Below, piece after piece: positions 15,413 through 23,633 of a stretch of 28,402 bases of DNA. The stretch spans positions 1-28,402 of the IMG/VR virus record IMGVR_UViG_3300021368_000502; one strand, given 5' to 3'. Made by a program: the position numbers and the translations under genes. Position 1 is the first letter of the stretch; every line of letters begins with the position of its first letter. The notes under the pieces were generated by a model that had not been told where the DNA came from, made no database searches, and was given only the letters and a program-made list of their open reading frames with translations. This DNA comes from a virus.

Positions 15413-17195
15413 TTGCTTTTCATATGGGGAAGGCAACGAGTTAGATTTATCTGACGCAACTCTCACTCAATTAGTAGGAACGAATGGCGTGGGAAAATCC
15501 TCTATTCCCTTGATTTTAGAGGAAGTCTTGTTTAACAAAAATAGTAAAAATGTTAAGAAGGCAGATATAGCAAATAGATATGTTAACAAAGGATATGATA
15601 TTAGCCTTGAGTTTAGTGTTGACGCTGATTTATATAGCATTACTGTTAATAGGCGTACAAACCTCAAATGCAAGCTAACAAAAAACGGAGAAGATATTTC
15701 TTCTCATACTGCATCTAATACCTATAAAACACTAGGAGATATTTTAGGTATAGATTTCAAAACATTCAGTCAATTAGTGTACCAGAATACTAATGCGTCA
15801 TTGCAGTTTTTAACAGCGACAGACACAAACCGTAAAAAGTTCTTAATTGACCTATTAAAACTAGACGATTATGTAGCATACTTCGAGACTTTCAAAGAAG
15901 CTGTTCGTACCGTATCGAGTACAGTAACAGCAGAGGAAGCCAAAATTGCAACTATCTCAAAATGGTTGACAGATAATATTCTCGAAGATAGTTCCATACT
16001 TGAAAAGAAAATTTTACCAAAAATTAATGAAAAAGATGAAGAATCTTTACGTTCTTTACAAGTAGAATTTGCAAATATCTCCGAAAAGAATAAAAATATA
16101 AATTTAAATGAAAATCTGAAACAGCAGTTAAAATCAATAGATTTGCACGAAGCCAAAAGACTTATGGCTTTACATCCTGAGTTGAAAGATACCAAATTTA
16201 TATTAGAGTGTTTAGGAACATGGCGTGCTGAAGAAATGCACGAACAACAAATGTTGAAGAAATACCAAGACCTAGCGGGTATGGAGAACATGGAGTGTCC
16301 AACTTGTGAAGGTGCGATTGATATTGACTTTGTAAATAAAATGATTGCTGAACATTCAGAAAGAATTGAACAAACAAAACAATTCGCAGCAAAAGATAGA
16401 CAAAAGCTAGAAGAGGCAGAAGAGCATAATGAGATACATAGGAAAGCAAAGAAAGACATCGAGACTTGGGAAAATCTCTACAGGGACATTGACAGGGAAC
16501 TCCCAAGTAAAGTCCTTAACGCAGAGCAACTCCAAAAGCAGATTACGGAACTTCATACAAAGATTACCACTGCTAGGGAGAATCTTCAAGAGATAATAGA
16601 TGAAAACCAAGATATCGAAAGACATAATACAAGAATTGGAATTATTCTTGAACAGACGGAACAGTTTCAGAAAGAGCTTGGTGACAGCCAATCTAAACTT
16701 AAGGGTGCAGAAACAAAACTGGCGGTACTTGAAACACTTAAGAAAGCTTTCTCGACAAATGGACTCTTAGCGTACAAGATAGAAAGTCTTGTCAAAGAAC
16801 TAGAGATTCTTACAAATGAGTATCTTGCAGAGTTTAGTGATGGTAGGTTTGCTATAAACTTTGTAGTAGAAAACGATAAGTTAAATGTCGAAGTGTCAGA
16901 CAATGGTAATATCATTGATATTCTTGCACTATCTAGTGGTGAATTAGCAAGAGTCAATATTGCAACACTAGTGTCTATTAGAAAACTTATGACTTCAATA
17001 AGTAGAAGTCAAATCAACGTTCTTTTCCTTGACGAAGTAAACCAAGCGTTAGATGAAGTCGGAAAAGAAAAAGTAGTAGAAGTGTTACTGAAAGAAGAAA
17101 CCTTAAATACTTACATGGTATCTCATGGTTGGACACACCCTCTACTAGAAAAGATAGAAATAACAAAAGAAGATAATATCAGTTATTTGGAGTAA
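15381..17195 (+). CDS. sbcC: SbcC/Rad50-like ATPase subunit (T4 gp46-like)
   Basis: A 604-residue SMC-type protein. Walker A is GTNGVGKSS with K39. A coiled-coil arm follows and is broken in its middle by a zinc hook, C306-P-T-C309, with charged heptad-like sequence on both sides. The ABC signature LSSGE lies at 517-521 (LALSSGELARVN), and Walker B LFLDEVNQALDE at D551/E552. VSHGWTH near the end is the switch histidine region. The arms are short compared with E. coli SbcC (over 1000 residues) and match phage gp46. It powers the SbcD-like nuclease. It ends just before the inverted repeat and promoter P3, closing the P2 module. Confidence 0.92.
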   Translation: MIILQKLKWDNCFSYGEGNELDLSDATLTQLVGTNGVGKSSIPLILEEVLFNKNSKNVKKADIANRYVNKGYDISLEFSVDADLYSITVNRRTNLKCKLTKNGEDISSHTASNTYKTLGDILGIDFKTFSQLVYQNTNASLQFLTATDTNRKKFLIDLLKLDDYVAYFETFKEAVRTVSSTVTAEEAKIATISKWLTDNILEDSSILEKKILPKINEKDEESLRSLQVEFANISEKNKNINLNENLKQQLKSIDLHEAKRLMALHPELKDTKFILECLGTWRAEEMHEQQMLKKYQDLAGMENMECPTCEGAIDIDFVNKMIAEHSERIEQTKQFAAKDRQKLEEAEEHNEIHRKAKKDIETWENLYRDIDRELPSKVLNAEQLQKQITELHTKITTARENLQEIIDENQDIERHNTRIGIILEQTEQFQKELGDSQSKLKGAETKLAVLETLKKAFSTNGLLAYKIESLVKELEILTNEYLAEFSDGRFAINFVVENDKLNVEVSDNGNIIDILALSSGELARVNIATLVSIRKLMTSISRSQINVLFLDEVNQALDEVGKEKVVEVLLKEETLNTYMVSHGWTHPLLEKIEITKEDNISYLE

Positions 17196-17200
17196 GCGAT

Positions 17201-17233
17201 GCTGTCAAGATTTAAAAATTTTTTCTTGACAGC
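17201..17233. repeat. Inverted repeat overlapping the -35 of P3
   Basis: Arms GCTGTCAAGA (17201-17210) and TCTTGACAGC (17224-17233) are perfect 10-bp complements around a 13-base TTTAAAAATTTTT loop. The right arm contains the -35 TTGACA of P3. No T-run follows the stem on the plus strand, so it is not an obvious intrinsic terminator. It may be an operator or an attenuating hairpin at the end of the sbcC message. Confidence 0.75.
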
Positions 17234-17254
17234 AACCTTCAAATCTGGTATAAT
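17226..17254 (+). promoter_or_regulatory. Sigma-70-type promoter P3 upstream of glutaredoxin/RNR module
   Basis: TTGACA (17226-17231), 17-bp spacer, TATAAT (17249-17254) with extended -10 TGG. The TTTCTTGACA core and spacing match P1 and P2. The expected start is near 17261. The first gene has GGAGA at 17266-17270 and ATG at 17275, so this leader is short but conventional. It sits in the only sizeable noncoding gap of the rightward block (17196-17274). Confidence 0.9.
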
Positions 17255-17274
17255 ATATTATATTTGGAGACAAT

Positions 17275-17502
17275 ATGAAAGTAGAAATTTATAGCATACC
17301 TAATTGCACTTATTGTAAAAAAGCTAAGTTCTTAGCTGACCACGTTGACCAAGTCACTGAGGTACATTATAAAATGATTGGTAAAGATTTTTCTGCGTCT
17401 GACGTTAGAGAATTATTTCCTGGCGCTAGAACATTTCCACAAATCCTTGTAGACGATAAACATATTGGCGGCTACATAGAACTGGAGAAGTTAATTGGTT
17501 AA
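17275..17502 (+). CDS. Glutaredoxin
   Basis: A 75-residue protein of standard glutaredoxin size. IPNCTYCKKAK gives the dithiol active site C11-T-Y-C14. RTFPQILVDDKHIGGYIEL contains the cis-Pro (TFPQI) and the glutathione-contacting GG-x-x-E segment. It transfers electrons from glutathione to disulfides. As first gene of the P3 transcript, upstream of nrdA/nrdB, its likely client is the ribonucleotide reductase large subunit, whose C-terminus carries a CxxC shuttle pair; T4 has a comparable phage glutaredoxin. The start is well supported by GGAGA four bases upstream. Confidence 0.93.
   Translation: MKVEIYSIPNCTYCKKAKFLADHVDQVTEVHYKMIGKDFSASDVRELFPGARTFPQILVDDKHIGGYIELEKLIG
17484..17490 (+). 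promoter_or_regulatory. Ribosome binding site supporting a TTG start
   Basis: GGAGAAG lies four bases before TTG 17495. No ATG precedes the conserved RQKGNNAEL region of the nuclease in this frame, so this strong site fixes TTG as its start. Confidence 0.75.
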
Positions 17503-17983
17503 TGGTAGACAAAAAGGTAATAACGCAGAATTAAAAGTAGCAGAAATGCTACACAGACACACAGGAGAGGCCTTTGTACAAACACCTGGTTCAGGTAGTG
17601 GTAAGATAAAAGGCGACCTAATGGTAGCACATAAAGAAAACTTATTTGCTATAGAAGTAAAGTTTTATAGAGATATGTCTTTCAACCACAAGATGTTTAC
17701 ACAAAAAAGTAATAGATTTGTAAACTGGTGGAGTAAGATAGTAAAACAAGCCGAACAAATGGAACAAGAACCTATTTTGTTCTTCAAAGAAAACCACTCA
17801 CAGTGGTACGTGGCAACGACAAGAAAGCCACTTTACAAAAAACATATGTACTTTAATTGGCTAGGTTGTTATGTAACCTTAGCTGATAAATTTTTAGAAA
17901 CACAAAACTTGGATTTTACAAATGGCGATACAATTTATGAACCATGGAAAGCCGACCCCGAATGGGAACTTATTGATTGTTGA
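17495..17983 (+). CDS. PD-(D/E)XK nuclease, Hjc/Holliday-junction-resolvase-like
   Basis: A 162-residue protein with a TTG start. GRQKGNNAELKVAEML (E12), TPGSGSGKIKGDLM (D41) and FAIEVKFY (E54-V-K56) reproduce the E ... D ... E-x-K catalytic set of archaeal Hjc-type resolvases and related PD-(D/E)XK endonucleases. This includes the typical R-x-K-G near the N-terminus and the S-G-G/K loop before the Asp. After the catalytic core come Trp-rich strands and an alpha-helical tail. The likely job is resolution of branched recombination intermediates made by the UvsW-like helicase and SbcCD, or debranching before packaging. It overlaps glutaredoxin by 8 bases and the exonuclease frame by up to 62. 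Confidence 0.78.
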   Translation: MVNGRQKGNNAELKVAEMLHRHTGEAFVQTPGSGSGKIKGDLMVAHKENLFAIEVKFYRDMSFNHKMFTQKSNRFVNWWSKIVKQAEQMEQEPILFFKENHSQWYVATTRKPLYKKHMYFNWLGCYVTLADKFLETQNLDFTNGDTIYEPWKADPEWELIDC

Positions 17984-18773
17984 TGGACTCAATCTGGCTT
18001 TTAGATGGAAACACCAAGGAAATACTGACTTCGAACATGATTATGTAAGAACGGTTCAATCCTTGGCAAAGTCCTATAACTGTGGAGAGATAGTCGTCTT
18101 AGGCGATGGCGGTAGTAACTATCGTAAAGAAATCTATCCAGAGTACAAAGCAAATCGTAAAGAACGATATGCAGAACAAACTGAAGAAGAAGCAAGAGAA
18201 TTTGAAATGTTCTTAGCAGAATTTTCAACTACTATGAGTACGTTAAAGCGTAAGGGGTATCTTACGCTTAAATATGCTGGAGTAGAAGCTGATGATATTG
18301 CAGCTCTTATTTGTCAAAATAGAGAAAACTTAGGTCTTGAAGAGATTTGGTTAATATCATCAGATAGAGACTGGGATTTACTAGTCGATGGTAATATAAG
18401 TCGTTTTTCGACTGTTACTAGAAAAGAAACAACACTCCTAAACTGGGATGAACACTATGACTTTGACCCCGAGTACTTTTTAACATACAAGTGCTTAACT
18501 GGAGATAAAGGAGATAACGTGCCAGGTGTTGATGGAATCGGCCCAAAGAGAGCCACACAGATTATACAACAGTATGGAGATATTTTTGATATTATGGCGA
18601 GTTTGCCAATGGAAGGAAAGTACAAATTCATTCAGAACTTAAATGAGTTCGGAGAAGAAGGACTAGAGATTGGTGTAAAACTTATGGATTTAACTTATGA
18701 CGTAGACGGTGCTGTCTTAGGTCATGGAAAAGAAATTATAGGATTGGTAGAAGATTATGTCAGTAAAAATTGA
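17922..18773 (+). CDS. 5'-3' exonuclease (FEN/T4 RNase H-like)
   Basis: Up to 283 residues. LLIVDGLNLAFRWKH opens the PIN-like nuclease domain. GDGGSNYRKEIYPEYKANRKER resembles the clamp helix and arch region. GVEADDIAAL and ISSDRDWDLL supply metal-binding acids, and TGDKGDNVPGVDGIGPKRA is the H3TH DNA-binding motif. It removes RNA primers or flaps and supplies the activity missing from the phage polymerase. The start is uncertain: ATG 17922 (used here) gives 17 nonconserved residues encoded over the upstream nuclease. TTG 17973, with GGGAA a few bases before it, would begin at IVDGLN and leave an 11-base overlap, which fits the neighbouring TTG-started gene better. Its end overlaps nrdA. Confidence 0.88.
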   Translation: MAIQFMNHGKPTPNGNLLIVDGLNLAFRWKHQGNTDFEHDYVRTVQSLAKSYNCGEIVVLGDGGSNYRKEIYPEYKANRKERYAEQTEEEAREFEMFLAEFSTTMSTLKRKGYLTLKYAGVEADDIAALICQNRENLGLEEIWLISSDRDWDLLVDGNISRFSTVTRKETTLLNWDEHYDFDPEYFLTYKCLTGDKGDNVPGVDGIGPKRATQIIQQYGDIFDIMASLPMEGKYKFIQNLNEFGEEGLEIGVKLMDLTYDVDGAVLGHGKEIIGLVEDYVSKN

Positions 18774-20529
18774 TTTTAGTAAAGACAAACTTTTAGATGA
18801 TTTTGCACATGCAACTCTAAAAGATAGATATATGGTAGGTGATGAAACATCACCACAGGAAGCTTTTGCCCGTGCTGCAATGGCTTTTGCAGATGATGAT
18901 GACCATGCACAAAGATTATACGATTATGTAAGTAATCTATGGTTTATGTTTGCTACTCCCGTATTATCAAATGGAGGTACTCGGAGAGGACTGCCTATTA
19001 GTTGTTTTTTGAACTATGTAGACGATAGTAGAGAAGGAATAACAGACCATTTTACAGAAAATGCGTTCTTAAGTTCTTTCGGTGGTGGTATCGGTGGTCA
19101 CTGGTCTGATGTCAGAGCAATGGGAAGTAAAACTTCTAAAGGTTCTGAATCGACTGGTGTGATACCATTCATGAAGGTTGTAGATGCAGAGATGCTTGCT
19201 TTCTCACAAGGGGTTACAAGAAGAGGAAGTTATGCAGCGTATCTACATATTAGTCACCCAGAAATAGAGGAGTTCTTAGATGGAAGAAAACCCACTGGTG
19301 GAGACGTTAATCGCAAGTTCACTAATCTGCATCATGGTATTGTTATACCAGATGCTTTTATGGAGTTAATTCATAGAGCAAGTAAAGAAGAAGGATTTGA
19401 CGATTCTTGGGAATTAATTGACCCACATTCAAAAGAAGTAAAGAAAGTAGTATCTGCTAGAGCCTTATGGGTAAAGATACTACAAAACAGAATAGAAACA
19501 GGAGAGCCATATATAATGTATGAAGATGCAGTACAAAATGGATTGCCTGATTTCCAAAAGAGAAAGGGATTACAAGTACATCACTCTAATTTATGTAGTG
19601 AAATTACACTTGCTACTAATGATGAAAGAACAGCAGTATGTTGTCTTTCTAGTGTAAATTTAGAGTATTATGACGATTGGAAAAATCATCCCTCATTCAT
19701 TCCCGATTTGGTTAGGATGTTAGATAATGTATTAACATACTTTATTGAAAATGCACCTAGCCCATTAGATAAAGCTAAGTTCAGTGCTTACAGGGAGAGG
19801 AGTATTGGACTTGGTGCTATGGGATTTCATGCGTACCTGCAAAAGAATAGTATTCCATTTGAGAGTGCTATGGCAGGTGGCACTAATTTAGAAATGTTTG
19901 CGTTTATAAAAAGACACGCAGACAACGAAACTAGAAAACTAGCAGCAGAAAGAGGTGCTTGTCCTGATGATGATTCTTGTACAGTAAGAAATGCTCATCT
20001 ATTGGCGATTGCTCCTAACGCTAGTTCTAGTATTATTTGTGGAAACACAAGTCCAAGTATTGAGCCATATAGAGCCAATGCTTACACACAAAAAACAAAA
20101 ACAGGAAGTAACTTAGTAAAAAATAAATTCTTAGATGCAATCATCAAAGAAAAAGTTGCTCCTGAGCTGTATGATGAAACATGGTCTAGTATAGTTGCAA
20201 ACAAAGGAAGTGTTCAACATTTAGATATACTAGATGATTGGGAGAAAGATGTATTCAAAACAGCAGTAGAAATTAATCAGGCATGGGTAGTAGAACACGC
20301 TTCAGTCAGACAAGAATTTATTTGTCAGTCTCAAAGTGTAAATCTATTCTTTCCGCCTGATGTAAATAAAGGGGATTTGCATAATGTTCATATGTTAGCA
20401 TGGGCGAAGAACTTAAAAACATTATATTACCTAAGAAGTGAAGCTATTGGTCGTGCCGATAATGTATCTTCTCAGGCTAAAAGGGAGATAATCTTTGAAC
20501 AATCAGATTGTCTAAGTTGCGAGGGATAA
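18757..20529 (+). CDS. nrdA: Class I ribonucleoside-diphosphate reductase, alpha subunit
   Basis: A 590-residue protein. FATPVLSNGGTRRGLPISC gives C83, and N278-L-C280-S-E282 is the N-x-C-x-E radical site. C295 (VCCLSSVNL) is the partner of C83 in the catalytic disulfide. NTSPSIEP and KTLYYLRSE (the radical-transfer Tyr pair) follow. The C-terminal CLSCEG tail is the redox shuttle for glutaredoxin. It is much shorter than E. coli NrdA (761): the protein begins at the ten-stranded barrel's leading helices, so the N-terminal ATP cone that mediates dATP shut-off is absent. It makes dNDPs for phage replication together with the adjacent NrdB. A second Cys (C296) directly beside C295 is unusual. 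It overlaps the exonuclease by 17 bases. Confidence 0.95.
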   Translation: MSVKIDFSKDKLLDDFAHATLKDRYMVGDETSPQEAFARAAMAFADDDDHAQRLYDYVSNLWFMFATPVLSNGGTRRGLPISCFLNYVDDSREGITDHFTENAFLSSFGGGIGGHWSDVRAMGSKTSKGSESTGVIPFMKVVDAEMLAFSQGVTRRGSYAAYLHISHPEIEEFLDGRKPTGGDVNRKFTNLHHGIVIPDAFMELIHRASKEEGFDDSWELIDPHSKEVKKVVSARALWVKILQNRIETGEPYIMYEDAVQNGLPDFQKRKGLQVHHSNLCSEITLATNDERTAVCCLSSVNLEYYDDWKNHPSFIPDLVRMLDNVLTYFIENAPSPLDKAKFSAYRERSIGLGAMGFHAYLQKNSIPFESAMAGGTNLEMFAFIKRHADNETRKLAAERGACPDDDSCTVRNAHLLAIAPNASSSIICGNTSPSIEPYRANAYTQKTKTGSNLVKNKFLDAIIKEKVAPELYDETWSSIVANKGSVQHLDILDDWEKDVFKTAVEINQAWVVEHASVRQEFICQSQSVNLFFPPDVNKGDLHNVHMLAWAKNLKTLYYLRSEAIGRADNVSSQAKREIIFEQSDCLSCEG

Positions 20530-21492
20530 ATGAGTAAACTATTAACAGAAAGAGATTACTATAAACCTTTTGATTATCCTTGGGCATTTGAGTTCTACAA
20601 AAGACAACAACAGATGCATTGGTTACCTGAAGAAGTACCACTCCAAGATGATATCAAGGATTATACACACAAACTATCAGAAGGCGAAAGAACACTTATA
20701 GATAATATATTTAAGTTCTTTACACAAGCTGATGTAGATGTATGTTGCGGATATGCAAAGCATTATCTACCAACATTTAAACAACCAGAAATAAGAATGA
20801 TGCTAGTAAGTTATGCTGCTATGGAAGCAGTACACCAAGAAGCATATTCTTTACTACTGGAGACACTAGGAAAGTCAGATGAGCAGTACACAGAGTTCTT
20901 TGAAATACAAGCTATGGCAGAGAAGCATGAGTACTTAACTGATTTTAATATGAGTAGTCCACATGAGATTGCAAAAACAATGGCAGTTTATAGTGGATTT
21001 ACAGAAGGAGTACAGCTATTTAGTAGTTTTGCTATACTTCTAAACTATCCAAGACATAACCTTATGAAAGGTATGGGGCAGATAGTAACATGGTCTATAA
21101 GAGATGAATCACTTCATGTCGAAGGATTATCAAAACTATTTAGAACTTTTATTGCAGAAAATCCAGATATATGGACAGATAAACTAAAGTATGAGATATA
21201 CTGTGCAGCAGAACGAGTTGTTGAATTAGAAGATAAGTTTATTGATGTTTGTTTTGAAAAAGCAGATATACCTGACTTGACAGCTAAAGAAGTGAAAGAG
21301 TATATTCGTTATATTGCAGACAGAAGATTACTAGGTCTAGGAATGAAAAATATATTCCATAGTACTACTAATCCTTTACCTTGGATTGATATGCAAGTTA
21401 ACGCAGTTGAGCATACCAACTTTTTTGAAAACCGTGCTACCGAGTATGCTAAGGCTAGTACACAAGGCAATTGGCAGGATATATTTAAATAA
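20530..21492 (+). CDS. nrdB: Class I ribonucleoside-diphosphate reductase, beta subunit
   Basis: A 320-residue ferritin-like protein. Metal ligands and radical residue are conserved: D68 (FTQADVDV), E99 and H102 with Y106 (MEAVHQEAY, the tyrosyl-radical position), E159 (FTEGVQLF), and E193 and H196 (RDESLHVEG). It holds the dinuclear metal centre and the stable radical that starts catalysis in NrdA. The ATG follows the nrdA stop with no gap, so the two are translated together. The tyrosine at the Y122 position argues for a tyrosyl-radical class Ia/Ib-like enzyme rather than a Phe- or Leu-substituted class Ic-type. The C-terminus (NWQDIFK) is the expected short tail that docks on NrdA. Confidence 0.95.
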   Translation: MSKLLTERDYYKPFDYPWAFEFYKRQQQMHWLPEEVPLQDDIKDYTHKLSEGERTLIDNIFKFFTQADVDVCCGYAKHYLPTFKQPEIRMMLVSYAAMEAVHQEAYSLLLETLGKSDEQYTEFFEIQAMAEKHEYLTDFNMSSPHEIAKTMAVYSGFTEGVQLFSSFAILLNYPRHNLMKGMGQIVTWSIRDESLHVEGLSKLFRTFIAENPDIWTDKLKYEIYCAAERVVELEDKFIDVCFEKADIPDLTAKEVKEYIRYIADRRLLGLGMKNIFHSTTNPLPWIDMQVNAVEHTNFFENRATEYAKASTQGNWQDIFK

Positions 21493-21704
21493 TGAATAAT
21501 TTACCAGAGTCCATAGAAATCGATGGTGTAACGTATTACACTGATGATATGGCAGAAAACCAAAGGCTTATTCTATTAGCTATAAGTCAGTGTGACATAG
21601 AGCTAGATAGAGCAAAGCACATGATGGCTATTTGCCAAACAGCGAGACAAGCATATATAAATGATTTAGGTACACAACTTAAAGAAGATGCGAAAAAATC
21701 TTAG
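21492..21704 (+). CDS. Small phage protein, DUF6447-like, 70 aa
   Basis: Begins at a TAATG junction with nrdB and ends inside the next gene. SIEIDGVTYYTDDMAENQRLILLAI is followed by QCDIELDRAKHMMAICQTARQAYINDL. The pattern 'I-x-G-x-x-Y, D-x-x, then an amphipathic helix ending in QTAR-x-AY-x-x-x-L' resembles the DUF6447 family of small phage and bacterial proteins. Its function is unknown. The helix could form a coiled coil. No catalytic motif is seen. Confidence 0.65.
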   Translation: MNNLPESIEIDGVTYYTDDMAENQRLILLAISQCDIELDRAKHMMAICQTARQAYINDLGTQLKEDAKKS

Positions 21705-23007
21705 ATTTTATATATTAGTAACTCATACTTTACACAAAGTTAAAAGACACTTTTCTTACACAGGAATACAACCTAATGAAGCTATGGTGGTTATAAATAC
21801 AACTAATGATGTTTTTTATAAACAATGTAGTAAGTGGTGTGATTCACAAGGTATACCATGGACTCGTACAGAGTCTGATGGGACTCCTGCAACTGGAAAG
21901 AATAGTGTCTTAGACTTGTTTCTAAAAAGTAAAGATGATTACATGATAGCTATAGATGGTGATGATTATTTAACTAAATATGGCTATGCTTATTATAAAA
22001 ACGTTGTAAAACAAAATAACACTCCCGATAGTTTATGTCTATATAAACAACAATCCCAACTAATCACTATTTTTGGTCAAAGAATATGGATTAATCTTAT
22101 GGGACTTCCTACAGATTTAGATACCGAAATGCATATACGTAGAAGCCATTTAATGGGGGAAGTGTATGCACACCATTTGAAAGATTATTATGAAGATAAA
22201 TATGGAGACCTAGAGTTATATGTTAAAGACTGTTTAAAGCATACAAAAGAAAACTTATATTATGTATACAAGTATTATGAAAGATATAAGATATACAATA
22301 ATGACTTTGCAGAATCTCATTGTAGACCTGTATTATTTTCTAAAGCAGCTGCAAAAGAATGTCATTTTCCTAGTAATGTACCTGTGGGCGAAGATACTTT
22401 AGTATATTTACAACTTAAAAATGCACATTTTCAAGGAAGAATACAAACTGAATTAGTAGATGAACTAAGAGAAGAAATGACTTATCTTTATGATTGTATA
22501 AAAGCCGATGGAGACGATTTAGGCGCTATGTTAGGAATTACTCTTAATCAAACAGATTATACTTGGGTACGTTTGATAAATATAAAATTAAAAGAAATGG
22601 AACAAAATGGAGAGTTACACGCCCTTCCTTTACCTGTAAATGATTGTTTACCAGACAAGTGGGAAAAAGATAATATAATACCTGCAAGACCTCAGTTTCC
22701 TCTTGATTTTGATTTAAAGAAATGGGATGAAAGATGGGACGATAGCCCACAGTATGATAAACCAAGTAAAAAAGCCCAAGAAATAATAGAAAACATAAGA
22801 ATGTGTGAGCATTACGCTTCTTTAGAATCAGGAGTAGTATTGCAAGTAATAGAACAACAAAAAGAATATAAAAAACAATTACTAGAAGCTTTAGACCTAA
22901 GTCCTAATGCTATGATAAAATTTCCTAAAGGTTATTTTATGAACTCTAGACCTTACTTTCACCACGCTACTCCTCAGGAAATAGCACAGCTTTATCCAAA
23001 ATCATGA
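21688..23007 (+). CDS. Glycosyltransferase-like protein, GT-A type
   Basis: A 439-residue protein. The first strand YILVTHTLH is followed by AMVVINTTNDVF, GKNSVLDLFLKSKDDYM and AIDGDDYLT, where D90-x-D92-D93 is a DxD nucleotide-sugar/metal motif. CRPVLFSKAAA and VPVGEDTLVYLQLK (an ED motif) resemble the acceptor half of family 2-like enzymes. About 140 residues at the C-terminus, rich in Trp, Pro and charged residues, lie outside the transferase core and are unassigned. The gene starts inside the upstream small gene and overlaps the next transferase gene by four bases, so three transferase-type genes are stacked here. Donor and acceptor unknown. Confidence 0.72.
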   Translation: MRKNLRFYILVTHTLHKVKRHFSYTGIQPNEAMVVINTTNDVFYKQCSKWCDSQGIPWTRTESDGTPATGKNSVLDLFLKSKDDYMIAIDGDDYLTKYGYAYYKNVVKQNNTPDSLCLYKQQSQLITIFGQRIWINLMGLPTDLDTEMHIRRSHLMGEVYAHHLKDYYEDKYGDLELYVKDCLKHTKENLYYVYKYYERYKIYNNDFAESHCRPVLFSKAAAKECHFPSNVPVGEDTLVYLQLKNAHFQGRIQTELVDELREEMTYLYDCIKADGDDLGAMLGITLNQTDYTWVRLINIKLKEMEQNGELHALPLPVNDCLPDKWEKDNIIPARPQFPLDFDLKKWDERWDDSPQYDKPSKKAQEIIENIRMCEHYASLESGVVLQVIEQQKEYKKQLLEALDLSPNAMIKFPKGYFMNSRPYFHHATPQEIAQLYPKS

Positions 23008-23633
23008 AAATATTTATAGGTTACGAATCTGCATACCCAGAAATGTTTGAGGTATGCAAAAAGAGCATAACTCGTTACAATTCCAATCATGAAATCATAC
23101 CACTCAAAAAATCGGAAATATCGGAATATACTCGTCCATTTCAGAACGAGAGTACGGAATTTGCCTTTACTCGTTTTTTAGTACCACAGCTCTGTGACTA
23201 CGAAGGACAAGCTTTATTTTGTGATGGGGATTTCTTATGGCTTTGTGACCCTGAAGAAGTTATGGATTATTTTTCCGATGAACATGCAGTTCATGTGGTA
23301 AAACATCCTAATTTCCTCGTCAAGACCAAGAAAATGATAAACAAGAAAAACCATGGTTATCCTAGAAAATACTGGTCAAGTCTTATGCTTTTCAATAATC
23401 CTAAGTGTACAGAACTTACTTATGATTATGTAAACCAAGCCCCAGCGGGTGCATTGCATGAGTTGCGGTGGGCGGACAGCATAGGGGAACTTCCCGCGCA
23501 GTACAATGCCATGGTAAATTATTACAAATTTAAGAGACCAAAAGCTCTACACTACACAGACGGCGGGCCTTGGTTAAATATAAACGAAGACTCGGAGCTT
23601 ACAGCATTATGGATTCAACTTTACAGAAGTTAA
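23004..23633 (+). CDS. Glycosyltransferase, GT8/GT-A-like
   Basis: A 209-residue protein. MKIFIGYESAYPEMFEVCKKSI is the first strand and helix, RFLVPQLCDYEGQALFCDGDFLWLCDPEEV carries D74-G-D76, and YWSSLMLFNNPKCT, then LPAQYNAMVNYY and ALHYTDGGPWL (His-containing distal strand) follow. The order DxD, then S-x-x-x-FN, then W/N-N and H-x-x-G, is that of GT8-like LPS or glycogenin-type transferases, which use UDP-sugars with retention. The length is about minimal for the fold. It overlaps both neighbours. A role in surface or virion glycan building is inferred from context. Confidence 0.75.
   Translation: MKIFIGYESAYPEMFEVCKKSITRYNSNHEIIPLKKSEISEYTRPFQNESTEFAFTRFLVPQLCDYEGQALFCDGDFLWLCDPEEVMDYFSDEHAVHVVKHPNFLVKTKKMINKKNHGYPRKYWSSLMLFNNPKCTELTYDYVNQAPAGALHELRWADSIGELPAQYNAMVNYYKFKRPKALHYTDGGPWLNINEDSELTALWIQLYRS

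Noticed and set aside
17180-17208. Divergent leftward promoter using TGTCAA as an opposite-strand TTGACA
   Set aside because: No TATAAT-like hexamer lies at proper spacing on the minus strand and no leftward gene follows.
17201-17233. Intrinsic terminator for sbcC
   Set aside because: The stem is good but no T-run follows it on the plus strand and the loop is long; kept as an inverted repeat of unknown role.
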